NCBI RefSeq assembly: GCF_000739915.1
Contig: NZ_BBJT01000006.1
Span: 186,001 to 250,000, forward strand
Direction: 5' to 3'
Origin: Paenibacillus chitinolyticus NBRC 15660
GTDB lineage: Bacteria > Bacillota > Bacilli > Paenibacillales > NBRC-103111
DNA length: 64,000 bases
Shown: one piece after another, positions 16,378 through 24,622 of the stretch
How the letters are laid out: each line of letters begins with the position of its first letter
Numbering within the stretch: position 1 is the stretch's first letter
Notes under the pieces: model-generated
What the model was told of the DNA's origin: nothing
Seen by the model: only the letters and a program-made list of their open reading frames with translations
Database searches by the model: none
Translations under genes and position numbers: made by a program

Positions 16378-17811
16378 TTAATAAAGCAATCGAATGATGC
16401 CTTGATCTGTGACGATGCTTAGCAATTGGGCATGCAGCCGGTTATTATCCATATCATGCTCAAATCTGACTACAGCTGCTTGCTGCCTCAGCACGTCTTG
16501 ATGAAGCATCGGCAGCATATGAGCTGTTGACTGTTCCACCGATTCTAAATCCGAGAGCTGCAGCTCTTTGCCTTGTCCGTCCAATAAGACGGGTCCATTG
16601 CTGCTGTGCATCAATTGATCATAAGCGAGCAATAGGACGGGACGTTTATCCGACAGCGGGTTTTTGATTTGATTTTTAACGATTTTGACCGCTTCCGTAA
16701 CGGAGGAAAGTGCTTTGGATTTCACAGCCTGGAAATCTTGCTCTGTTACTGGACGCGGAACTGCCCCTTCCCAGCGAATTCTGCAATTCAGCTCGCCCGG
16801 GTAAATCATAAGCTCTTTCGCATTCACAATTGCAAAGTAAGAATCTTCTTCCTTGATAAACTTCGCTGCACGGAACGGACGGTACGTCCTTGTTGTATAA
16901 ACGGTGCCTGATTCCACATCCGCCCAGAATGATTCGTCGACGTATTCCCCTCTTGCCTCATCCGCATAGGAGTTAAAGCTCAGCTGCATAAGGTCCCGAT
17001 CGCTTTGAACTCTGCCGCATTCGCGCAGCTCCGCCAGTTGCCAAGCATGACCGATCCATTCCTCAATCGTGGAGTCCAATTCAGGCGCTTGTTCCGGATT
17101 GTCCAATTTTTGCTGCAAATAGCCGCGGCTTTTCTTGAGTAACGTATGCAGCGTGGATAAGTAAGCGGACGCCTTGGCATAGATCGTTTCTTGTTCCTCA
17201 TCGGATCGAAGCAGAACAATGAGATTGCGCATTGCCGTCTGGATGCCTGGTATATAATAATTGCCAAGCTGTTTCGCTTGATCTTCAATCATTTTCAACA
17301 TTTGCTTATCCAAACTGCCTAATCCTGATTGTACGATTTGATGAAGCAGCTTCTCAAAAATAGCAATCCCTTCGAGCTGTGCTCCTATTTTTTTTAGCAG
17401 TGCCGATTTGCTCGTCTTCCGTTTCGTCGGCTTTTCTTTACTGGTCGCCTCACTTTTCTTCTGCTCCCGCTTTTCGACCTTCTCCCTTTTTCCCATAATA
17501 TCTTCCGGAATCGGTGCTGTCTCGAAAGGCGTTTCGGCTGCATAAGCATACATCAAGCCGAGCAAATGCTTACACGGGAACTGGCGGCTTGGACATGAGC
17601 AGCGAAACACCGGCTGTCCCTCGGTCATCCAGTCGACGGAGCAGCGATACGGTTCTTTCCCGCTTCCTTTGCACTCTCCGAATAAAAGCTTGCCATCCTC
17701 CGTCTTGCAAAGTTTCGTGAAGCTTTTTTTCTTGAACAAGTCTTTGCCGTTTTTCATTGCGGCGCTGTTATGCGCCAAACTGTCTACATACGCTTCCGAT
17801 AAATTGATCAT
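16378..17811 (-). CDS. SWIM zinc-finger protein, first gene of the MoxR-VWA operon
   Basis: 477 aa. The SWIM signature CxC-x6-CxH is intact at Cys71, Cys73, Cys80 and His82 (FRCSCPSRQFPCKH). SWIM fingers bind nucleic acid or protein. A lysine-rich segment follows (about 105-135), then a helical middle and a C-terminal half with GPVLLDGQGKELQLSDLE. ATG 17811 has GAGGGA upstream and is preferred over GTG 17823. It heads the operon; 19 bases with GGAAGAGGAG separate it from the next gene. Confidence 0.85.
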   Translation of the reverse strand: MINLSEAYVDSLAHNSAAMKNGKDLFKKKSFTKLCKTEDGKLLFGECKGSGKEPYRCSVDWMTEGQPVFRCSCPSRQFPCKHLLGLMYAYAAETPFETAPIPEDIMGKREKVEKREQKKSEATSKEKPTKRKTSKSALLKKIGAQLEGIAIFEKLLHQIVQSGLGSLDKQMLKMIEDQAKQLGNYYIPGIQTAMRNLIVLLRSDEEQETIYAKASAYLSTLHTLLKKSRGYLQQKLDNPEQAPELDSTIEEWIGHAWQLAELRECGRVQSDRDLMQLSFNSYADEARGEYVDESFWADVESGTVYTTRTYRPFRAAKFIKEEDSYFAIVNAKELMIYPGELNCRIRWEGAVPRPVTEQDFQAVKSKALSSVTEAVKIVKNQIKNPLSDKRPVLLLAYDQLMHSSNGPVLLDGQGKELQLSDLESVEQSTAHMLPMLHQDVLRQQAAVVRFEHDMDNNRLHAQLLSIVTDQGIIRLLY

Positions 17812-18082
17812 GGAGTCCCTCACCTAAAAAGTTTTCTTTCTTCAAAAATTCCACACCCTGCCTCGTAATCCTTTTGTTCGATAGTCTCGTCTGTCTTTTC
17901 GCTTCGCCATACTCCCACCCTGTTCGTTCCCTTGCATTCATGACATGATAATGATGGGTCGTTGATCGACAAGCATACCCAGGCATTGAGTTCAGGACAC
18001 TCCCGCAGTGCGGACAACGGTTAGGTGCTTCGTATTCTGTATGTGCAGCGGCCTCGTTTCTACCACTAGAAAGCAGTCCTTT
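17768..18082 (-). pseudogene. possible zinc-ribbon gene remnant
   Basis: An open frame without a clear start reads NRCPHCGSVLNSMPGYAC, then THHYHVMNARERTGW. The CPHC is followed by a single Cys and then a His pair. It overlaps the start of the SWIM gene and has no ribosome binding site. Either chance or a decayed gene; the family is not recognised. Confidence 0.25.
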
Positions 18083-18323
18083 CTAGACTTTGCGCTCTTC
18101 AATGAGCATTCGACTAGGAATCGAATTCACAACAAATTGCGGAATAGTCGAGGGATAGTCGGTGGCTTCCTATGCACACTGCAGCTGAGCTTAGCAATCC
18201 GCGGAATAAATGGGACGACAGCGCGAAAATCACGAACACTTCGGACTGGAGTTTCGAGACTCGTCTTACTATACGAAATTCGTCACAAATCGTTCCCTCC
18301 CAACAAATTAAAGGGGGATACCT

Positions 18324-18470
18324 ATGTTTACGAAAATCACCATTCAAGAAGACGAGCGAGGTTTGCTGTTTCGCGATGGGAGATATGTGAAGCTGCTGCA
18401 GCCAGGGACGAATCGATCATTGCCTTTCTCAAATGGTTGTGGAGATTATGTCTGTGTCGAAGCGTTTTGA
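18324..18470 (+). pseudogene. truncated slipin / SPFH protein, N-terminus only
   Basis: 48 codons starting MFTKITIQEDERGLLFRDGR, then YVKLLQPGTNRSLPFS. This is the usual beginning of slipin (stomatin/prohibitin-like) proteins, normally 250 aa or more. A good ribosome binding site (AAGGGGG) precedes it. The similarity stops after about 40 residues and the frame ends 71 bases before a tRNA fragment fused to repeat A, so the gene appears cut by the rearrangement that placed the repeat there. The upstream stretch 18083-18323 shows nothing else. Confidence 0.5.
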
Positions 18471-18541
18471 GGTGAAAAATAAAATAAAGATCTGGAGCTA
18501 TTCCTCCGCTCTTTCCTTAACATAAAAACGCCATCTCTCCA

Positions 18542-18716
18542 CTGGCAGCGATGAGGTCAGGGGTTCAGTCCGCGCGCACGGAACGGGTGAATACGCTTCG
18601 GAGCTTCGCTTTGCGGAGGAGCACGGCGTCCGAATCTTCCGCTAGAATGCTGCGCCGAGTTAGCTTCGTCAGCCGTTTAATCAAAGATTCGGACATCCCC
18701 TAGGCCCTAGGCTACA
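18542..18716 (+). repeat. tRNA-Ala fragment fused to repeat A, copy 3
   Basis: The first 25 bases (CTGGCAGCGATGAGGTCAGG and on to GGTTC) equal the anticodon-to-T-arm part of tRNA-Ala(GGC). At GGGTTC the sequence switches into repeat A (AGTCCGCGCGCACGG) and runs to a broken, partly duplicated end CCCCTAGGCCCTAGGCTAC. GTCCGAATCTT and AAGATTCGGAC form a perfect 11-bp stem in this copy. The shared GGGTTC is a natural crossover point. Confidence 0.75.
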
Positions 18717-18811
18717 CCTTGACATTAGATCAATCCTGTGAACAGTGGAGAGTCCGCAGCTAGTATAGTACACTTGAATATAAAATGATTAACATGGGGA
18801 AAGGATACAGT

Positions 18812-19531
18812 ATGAGAAGCTATCTTATTTTTGGGGCAAGTAAGGGTCTGGGAGACGCATTTGTGAAAGGTTTGCCTGAACATGGTGATCAAGTATGGAT
18901 CGTCTCCAGAAGCAGGCCGGGCAGTCTGGATCTTAATGATGGCATAAAGCGGATATGGATTACTGCAGATCTGGCGCAGCCGGATGCCGCGCAAGTCATC
19001 TCAAAGGGCATTCAAACGGAGAAGATCGATGTTCTAGTTTATAACGTAGGAATTTGGGAGAAAGAAGGGTTTGAGGCTCAATATACTTTTGACAAGGATG
19101 AGGCGAGTGACATTGCCAACATTATAAATGTGAATATAACTTCAACAATTACCTGCATACAGGCTGCACTGCCTAATCTTCGCAAATCAGAAGCGGGTAA
19201 AATTATTCTAATTGGTTCCACAGCAGGACTGGATCATACGAATAACAACCAGGTATCATTTGTAGCTTCCAAGTTCGGTCTGCGCGGCATTACTCATGCA
19301 CTGCGAGAGCATGTTCGCAAGGATGGCATTGCGGTCACTTGTGTGAATCCAGGCGAACTTGCAGCAGAAATTCCTTATGAGGATGGTGCGGACAAAGCGA
19401 TTGCTGAATATAGCGGCACAAGAATTCCTGTACAGGATATTGTCTCAATTGTAAAATGCGTCGTCAACCTCTCTAGGGTTTCCTGTGTTAAAGAAATTCA
19501 TATTCCAGCAATGACGGATTTGAATGCATAA
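18812..19531 (+). CDS. SDR-family protein lacking the catalytic Tyr
   Basis: 239 aa with a Rossmann fold: FGASKGLGDAF (cofactor loop), VYNVGIW in place of NNAG, LIGSTAG with the catalytic Ser, and VNPGEL late. The expected YxxxK is FVASK, so the catalytic tyrosine is phenylalanine; the lysine remains. Classical SDR reductase activity is therefore doubtful. ATG 18812 has AAGGA six bases upstream. It stands alone between repeat A copies 3 and 4, and is more A/T-rich than the core genes. Confidence 0.75.
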   Translation: MRSYLIFGASKGLGDAFVKGLPEHGDQVWIVSRSRPGSLDLNDGIKRIWITADLAQPDAAQVISKGIQTEKIDVLVYNVGIWEKEGFEAQYTFDKDEASDIANIINVNITSTITCIQAALPNLRKSEAGKIILIGSTAGLDHTNNNQVSFVASKFGLRGITHALREHVRKDGIAVTCVNPGELAAEIPYEDGADKAIAEYSGTRIPVQDIVSIVKCVVNLSRVSCVKEIHIPAMTDLNA

Positions 19532-19532
19532 A

Positions 19533-19661
19533 TTAGCTTCGTCAGCCGTTTAATCAAAAATTCGGACATCCCCCTAGGTTCCATATAAGACAAAAAGCAC
19601 TCTTCGGAGTGCTTTTTGTTGTTTGAGCCAAGCGGGGCCGAACCCCAAGGGTTCAGTCCGC
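19533..19661 (+). repeat. split copy of repeat A with tRNA-type terminator; right 94-bp repeat
   Basis: 19533-19584 is the 3' third of repeat A, ending CCCCCTAGGTTCCATA. The terminator hairpin AAAAAGCACTC/GAGTGCTTTTT follows at 19591-19618, then the first 40 bases of repeat A. Bases 19568-19661 match 6833-6926 at 91 of 94 positions. Confidence 0.8.
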
Positions 19662-19662
19662 T

Positions 19663-20472
19663 CTATTGTACCGTTTTTAACGATTCAACTTCAGCTTCGG
19701 TGAGACCGCTAGCCTTGGCGATGACTGAAACCTGAAGCCCCAAGGCAAGCATATTCTTAGCAATTTGGATAGCCTTCTTTTGCTCTCCTTCGGCTATTCC
19801 TTTAGCCATACCTTGGGCCATGCCCTTAGCCATGCCCTTTTCCGTCGCCCACTCAATCATGGAAGCTTCATCGTGCAAATACTTTTGCCTCTCTTCATAT
19901 AATCGGCGGGCTTCCCGGTCCTGACTCAGAAACTCCAGCGTATCCATGGCTTTTTTCAAAGTCGGTTCGTTCATTTTCAGCACCTCCCAATTAGTTTTGT
20001 CCACACCTTTCAAGAACAACAGCCAGTTGATCAGACCGCCTTCAACCGGAGCAGCCTTCTCGTCCAGTTTGGACAGTTCCATAAAATGAACTTCGATATC
20101 GTCACATAGCTCCAGCCCCGTGTGATCTTCCCTCAAATGATAGACATTATGATACCGGTCGTTGGAAATAAACGAGTAATTTAAAATATTTATCGTAACG
20201 CATTTTTTCAATTCCTTGTAAGTTTGACCTTCCTGCAGCTGACCGGAGTAACGCTTGCTCCAGTAATAAAGCGTTCTTTTTTCAATATCATATTTATTAA
20301 AAAGCTGCATCTCGATGTTGATCAACTTACCTTCCGCCGTCTTGGCCCAGATGTCGAAGATGGATTGTTTGTCAAGCGGAGCATCCTTTTCCGTATACGG
20401 ATTAAGCAGAACAATTTCGGTTAACGGCGGCTCACCCGATTCCGCAAAAGTGCGGTTCAAAAAAGTCAGCAA
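19663..20472 (-). pseudogene. Rpn family PD-(D/E)XK nuclease, N-terminally truncated
   Basis: Recombination-promoting nuclease / putative transposase family. The nuclease core is intact (SIFDIWAKTAEGKLINIEMQ), as are DREARRLYEERQKYLHDEAS and the C-terminal KGMAKGMAQGMAKG repeat seen in many members. The open frame begins at DENKDVLLTFLN after a stop; full-length proteins carry about 20 more residues (a VDFVFKxIFG-type start) before this point. So the first part is lost, and either a TTG at 20472 is used or the gene is dead. Rpn proteins cut DNA and raise recombination. It sits just outside the right repeat. Confidence 0.7.
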
Positions 20473-20537
20473 GACATCCTTGTTTTCATCTTTTTATCAT
20501 ACCATGCTTGACATGCTTTTGCAGCTTCAGAACCTGG

Positions 20538-21530
20538 TTATACACTTACTTCCCTCACCGTCAACATCCCCTCCGCGTAATCCGGATCTTCCAAAAGAGG
20601 GCGGCCGATCGCGATGACGTCCGCCAATCCGTCCTCAAGGATGCGGTCGGCAAGGCTCCGGGTATAAATCTGCCCGACGGCGATGACAGGAATTTTGAAA
20701 TGCTGCTTGATTGCGGCCGCATGAGGCAGCTGATAAGCGGTGTATACGTCGCTGGGCTGCACCGGGATAATCCCGCCCGTAGACACATGAATAGCGTCCA
20801 GTTCGGATTCCAGCGGCTTTAACATGCGGGCCCATTCTTCAGGGATCAGTCCGCCCTCGCTGTAGTCGGTGGCCGAAATCCGAACGATGACCGGATAGTT
20901 TCTGCCCACTTCTCCTCTTACCGCGGCAAGAACCTCTTTCAAAAACCTTGCCCTGTTCTCGGAACTTCCTCCGTAGGCATCAGTCCGCTTATTGGACAGA
21001 GGCGACAAGAACTGGTGAATTAAAAAACCGTGCGCCGCATGAAGCTCAATTCCGTCAAATCCCGCTTCTTTACTGCGTTTTGCCGCCATACGATACTCCT
21101 GGATGATGTTATGGATGCCCTCTGCCGATAGTTCTTGCGGCATGCCGTATTGTTCGTCGAACGCAATCGCACTCGGCGCGACCAAAGTAGTCGTAACTTC
21201 CGGCGAAGATTTTCTTCCCCCGTGCGACAGTTGGATAAAGACCGGGGTGTTGTGCGCATGGACGGCATCCGTCACTTTCCGCAGCGCTTCCACGTGCCGG
21301 TCCGTATAGATGCCGATATCGTTTGCCCACAATCTTCCATTCGAAGAAACTGCCGTGGATTCCAAAACGATAAGTCCCACATGCTTCGCTCTGCGCCCAT
21401 AATGCTCAATGTGATGTGCGGCGGCAAATGCTTCGGGGGTTCCTTTATACTGCTGCAGCGGCGCCATGATCAGCCGGTTTTTTAAAGGGATTCCGCCGAT
21501 AGTTATCGGGTCGTTTAAGGTCCTTGTCAT
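20538..21530 (-). CDS. NADH:flavin oxidoreductase, Old Yellow Enzyme family
   Basis: 330-aa FMN-dependent ene-reductase, YqjM/NamA-like class. Seen: the start with LKNRLIMAPLQQYKGT (substrate and FMN loop), HGGRKSS, FDGIELHAAHGFLIHQFLSP (the family hallmark), PVIVRISATDY, and AIGRPLLEDPDY for FMN phosphate. These enzymes reduce activated double bonds of enones and nitro compounds. It is divergent from an Lrp-type regulator 147 bases away, which may control it. Confidence 0.85.
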   Translation of the reverse strand: MTRTLNDPITIGGIPLKNRLIMAPLQQYKGTPEAFAAAHHIEHYGRRAKHVGLIVLESTAVSSNGRLWANDIGIYTDRHVEALRKVTDAVHAHNTPVFIQLSHGGRKSSPEVTTTLVAPSAIAFDEQYGMPQELSAEGIHNIIQEYRMAAKRSKEAGFDGIELHAAHGFLIHQFLSPLSNKRTDAYGGSSENRARFLKEVLAAVRGEVGRNYPVIVRISATDYSEGGLIPEEWARMLKPLESELDAIHVSTGGIIPVQPSDVYTAYQLPHAAAIKQHFKIPVIAVGQIYTRSLADRILEDGLADVIAIGRPLLEDPDYAEGMLTVREVSV

Positions 21531-21677
21531 CTTTCATTCTCCTTCGCGAATGTTTAATGACATTTTATAATGAAAAATACCCGTTTCACATAGTATTATT
21601 AAGGAATAGAAGTTTAAATAACTAAGTTATCAAGTTGTATACTCCCTATTACCTTTAATAATGAGGTGTCTGCCAGT

Positions 21678-22112
21678 ATGGATCAAATCGACTCGAAAAT
21701 TTTATCTTTGATGCACGAAAATGCCCGGATCCCCATCTCCGAGATGAGCCGGATGATCGCGATGTCACAGCCCGCCGTAACCGAAAGACTGCGTAAATTA
21801 GAAGAGCAGGGAGTTATTACGGGCTACCGCGCAAAGCTTTCTCCCCGAAAGCTCGGCAAGCAAACCACGGCGTTCGTTTTGTTCAAAACGACCGATTGCA
21901 AAGGCTTCGCGGCTTTCAGCGAAAAATCTCCTGAGATCGTCGATCTCTACCGGATCAGCGGGGAATACAACTTTTTAATGAAGGTGCTGAGCAAAACGAC
22001 GGAATCGTTGACCGGCTTTCTTGATGAATGCAGCGCGTTCGGCTTTTCAACGACTTTGATTGTGCTTTCGACCGCATTCGAGGATAAAAGTCTTGTAACA
22101 AGCGAACTGTAA
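21678..22112 (+). CDS. Lrp/AsnC family transcriptional regulator
   Basis: 144 aa. N-terminal HTH: MDQIDSKILSLMHENARIPI, SEMSRMIAMSQPAVTERLRK, GVITGYRAKL. The C-terminal RAM-type ligand domain is shorter in similarity (RISGEYNFLMKV). ATG 21678 lies nine bases after GAGGTG. Divergent from the Old Yellow Enzyme gene and a likely regulator of it. Convergent with nothing; a promoter-like region follows. Confidence 0.85.
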   Translation: MDQIDSKILSLMHENARIPISEMSRMIAMSQPAVTERLRKLEEQGVITGYRAKLSPRKLGKQTTAFVLFKTTDCKGFAAFSEKSPEIVDLYRISGEYNFLMKVLSKTTESLTGFLDECSAFGFSTTLIVLSTAFEDKSLVTSEL

Positions 22113-22201
22113 TATCGTTTTCCGTTTAAAGCCCTTCCTGCCTCCCTCTATTCTCAAGGCCTTTCCACCTTGCCAGAATTTTTTTATAGCTGATTTCGGC
22201 A

Positions 22202-22230
22202 TTGCGGCGACGCCTGTGTACCATTATAAT
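22202..22230 (+). promoter_or_regulatory. sigma-A-like promoter
   Basis: TTGCGG, 17-base spacer, TATAAT. It could serve a 15-codon frame at 22257 and the EF-G-binding protein gene downstream. The stretch 22113-22438 holds no longer gene. Confidence 0.6.
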
Positions 22231-22256
22231 GGTCGGATAAGAGGAGGTCGGTACAA

Positions 22257-22304
22257 ATGGCAAATCAATTGGCTGGTACACGATACGGCTCATGCGAAGC
22301 CTGA
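22257..22304 (+). CDS. possible 15-aa leader peptide
   Basis: ATG with a strong AGGAGG eight bases upstream, reading MANQLAGTRYGSCEA and then stop. It sits between a good promoter and the FusB-like gene. Ribosome-targeting antibiotic genes often have such leaders, but no attenuator hairpins were clearly seen; it could also be a gene remnant. Confidence 0.3.
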   Translation: MANQLAGTRYGSCEA

Positions 22305-22438
22305 TTATGGGGCGATACTTTGCATGGGCGGATGACGGTTCACGATAACATAGTCGCCCGAAAAAGCTAATATCGTTTCTAATAATGGGCTTTGCACTTA
22401 TTTTTTTAGCTTAAATAAAAAATAAGGGGCTGAAAGCC

Positions 22439-23098
22439 ATGATACAACCATTTATTAGAAACCATCAATATAATGTCATTAAAAAGCAGAGTCTTCTGCT
22501 TCAGAAGACCCACGAAACCGTTTCCGACCCGAAAGTCGTGGAATCGGTCAAATCCAGCGCTCCGTTCAAACTGCTTGAAGCATTCCCGGAGGCGGACGGC
22601 CTTCAAAAACAACTGCTGGAGAAAATTTCGGGATTGCGTACCGCAGAAGAATTCAAGCATTATCCGGAATCGCTGGAATCCTACTTGGCGCCGTTTCCGG
22701 CACTGACGGCAAAGCAGCTCGCCAAGCTTTTCCCGAAGAACAAGAAACTGAAGATTCCCGACCTGTCCGAAATCGACTACCGTTATGTCACTTACCTGGG
22801 CTGGACCGACATCGCGACGAATAAATTGTTTCTCGTGTACCAATTGAACGGGAAACTGATCGGCATCGAAGGGCGGTATACACCGGCGAACAAAGGCGTT
22901 TGCTTTCTGTGCAACAAACACGAAGAAGTCGCGCTATTTACCGCGGTCACGAAATCAAGACCGGCCAAAGCGTCATCCGATTACTATAAGGCGATCGGGA
23001 ACTACCTGTGTGTAGACAGCACCGTCTGCAATCAGAACATCACGAATGTCACGGCCCTCGACAAATTTGTCCGGGAAGTGGTTGGCCAGGAATCGTAA
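22439..23098 (+). CDS. FusB/FusC-like EF-G-binding protein
   Basis: 219 aa, two domains: an N-terminal helical bundle (residues 1-80, with PFIRNHQYNVIKKQ and ESLESYLAPF) and a C-terminal treble-clef zinc domain with VCFLCNKHEE and YLCVDSTVCNQN. This is the layout of FusB, which binds elongation factor G on the ribosome and frees it from fusidic acid stalling. Chromosomal copies in Bacilli occur as intrinsic factors. The promoter, short frame and AAGGGG site upstream suggest regulated expression. A terminator follows at 23140. Confidence 0.8.
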   Translation: MIQPFIRNHQYNVIKKQSLLLQKTHETVSDPKVVESVKSSAPFKLLEAFPEADGLQKQLLEKISGLRTAEEFKHYPESLESYLAPFPALTAKQLAKLFPKNKKLKIPDLSEIDYRYVTYLGWTDIATNKLFLVYQLNGKLIGIEGRYTPANKGVCFLCNKHEEVALFTAVTKSRPAKASSDYYKAIGNYLCVDSTVCNQNITNVTALDKFVREVVGQES

Positions 23099-23139
23099 AT
23101 AGGCAAGTTAATAAGTGAATACGTAAACGCAAATATCCA

Positions 23140-23169
23140 AGAGTCTGCCGCTATCGGCAGGCTCTTTTT
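23140..23169 (+). terminator. rho-independent terminator
   Basis: AGAGTCTGCCG, loop CTAT, CGGCAGGCTCTTTTT. Confidence 0.8.
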
Positions 23170-23335
23170 GATTTTCGGATAAGCGCCGCCACAAATAAGC
23201 GGCTGCGCTTTAAGCAGGTCGACAGCAAGTCCCTCGCCTGCCTTTGAATTATTCTAAACAAGAATGAGAGCACAACATTTCAAATCTTCTCCTGTGTTAC
23301 AACTGTACATGAATCAAGAAAAGGAGAGATGAAGC

Positions 23336-24100
23336 ATGAGTAAACTGCAAGGGAAAGTCGCATTAGTAACCGGGGCAAGCCGGGGAATCGGGCGCGCCAT
23401 TGCGCTCCGCCTGGCGCAGGAAGGGGCGCTCGTTGCCGTCCACTACGGGAAGAATCGCAATGCGGCATTGGAAGTAGTACGCGAGATACAAAGCCGTGAA
23501 GGCTCTGCTTTTGCCATAGGCGCCGATCTGACGTCGGCGGGCGGCATTGATCAATTGTTTGCCGCGCTGGATACGGGTCTGCTCGAATTTACCGGGGGCA
23601 ATCACCTCGACATTCTCGTGAACAACGCGGGGATCGCCCAGACTTTAACCCTTGAGGAAACGACGGCGGAGTCCTGGGACGAAGTCATGGATATCCATGT
23701 CAAGGCACCTGCTTTTATCATTCAGAAAGCACTGCCGCGTCTAAAAGAAAACGGCCGGATCATTAACATCTCTTCGGCCGTAACCCGTATCGCTTTCCCG
23801 AATCTGCTGGGATACAGCGTATCGAAAGGAGCCCTCAATACGCTGACTTACGTGCTCGCTCAGCATCTCGGAAGCCGGAACATTACGGTCAATGCGATCC
23901 AGCCGGGCATCATTGATACGGACATGAACGCCGAAACGCTGCAAAGCACCGGCGGACAAGAGTTCGCCGCCGGACTTTCCGCTTTCGGAAGATGGGGGCA
24001 GCCGGAAGACGTCGCGGATATCGCAGCATTCCTAGCGTCACCGGACAGCCGATGGGTAACCGGCCAACTGATCGACGCAAGCGGAGGATCACGCCTGTAA
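23336..24100 (+). CDS. SDR family oxidoreductase
   Basis: 254-aa classical short-chain dehydrogenase. TGASRGIGRAI binds NAD(P), NNAGIAQ and ISSAVTR carry the structural Asn and catalytic Ser, YSVSK is the intact Tyr/Lys pair, and IQPGIIDTDM closes the site. FabG-like, but without fatty-acid genes nearby the substrate is unknown. Strong site AAGGAGAG before ATG. Unlike the SDR at 18812, all catalytic residues are present. Confidence 0.88.
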   Translation: MSKLQGKVALVTGASRGIGRAIALRLAQEGALVAVHYGKNRNAALEVVREIQSREGSAFAIGADLTSAGGIDQLFAALDTGLLEFTGGNHLDILVNNAGIAQTLTLEETTAESWDEVMDIHVKAPAFIIQKALPRLKENGRIINISSAVTRIAFPNLLGYSVSKGALNTLTYVLAQHLGSRNITVNAIQPGIIDTDMNAETLQSTGGQEFAAGLSAFGRWGQPEDVADIAAFLASPDSRWVTGQLIDASGGSRL

Positions 24101-24101
24101 G

Positions 24102-24437
24102 CTAGCTCCGTTCCAGATTCTCCACATAATCCTTGGCTTCCTTCAAGCCGATCCCTTGCTCCACTCTCACGAGTTTGATCGCTTTGATCTTATCGCCTTG
24201 TGCAAGCAAGTGATGCACTCTTTCGTCAAGAAGGGACATCTGTGCCGAAGCGGGCTTGTCGGACCGGTCGGCCGTCGACGGCTTTAACCGGTTTATCGCC
24301 TGTCCTTCCGCCCGTCCTTTTAGCCACTCCAGATCGTCCTGGATGGCGTTAATCCGGCTTTGAAGGCTGAATACTTTAACCAGCAGCAGCAGAGCGAGAA
24401 TCAAAGCCCCCACCGCTATCATTTCAATCGCTTCCAT
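24102..24437 (-). CDS. membrane-anchored protein with L7/L12 C-terminal-like domain
   Basis: 111 aa. One N-terminal membrane span (about 5-22), a helical stalk ([14 protein letters not shown]), a polar linker, then [20 protein letters not shown], the helix-hairpin pattern of the ribosomal L7/L12 C-terminal domain. Such small anchored proteins are common in Bacilli and of unknown role. The end lies two bases from the convergent SDR stop. Confidence 0.65.
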   Translation of the reverse strand: MEAIEMIAVGALILALLLLVKVFSLQSRINAIQDDLEWLKGRAEGQAINRLKPSTADRSDKPASAQMSLLDERVHHLLAQGDKIKAIKLVRVEQGIGLKEAKDYVENLERS

Positions 24438-24622
24438 GGAATCGTGCTCCTTTCACCCGGGGAGGTTTTGGATCACCTGCCCATATATATGAAAAGTATA
24501 CCATATCACCTCGGGAGATCTCACAGCGGCCTCCGGCTTTCCTCCTTACCGGTCCCTTCCTTGTTGACGCGGCTTCAATGCTTTACAATGGAAACAAAAA
24601 AGACCTAAAGGGGAATTTGAAG

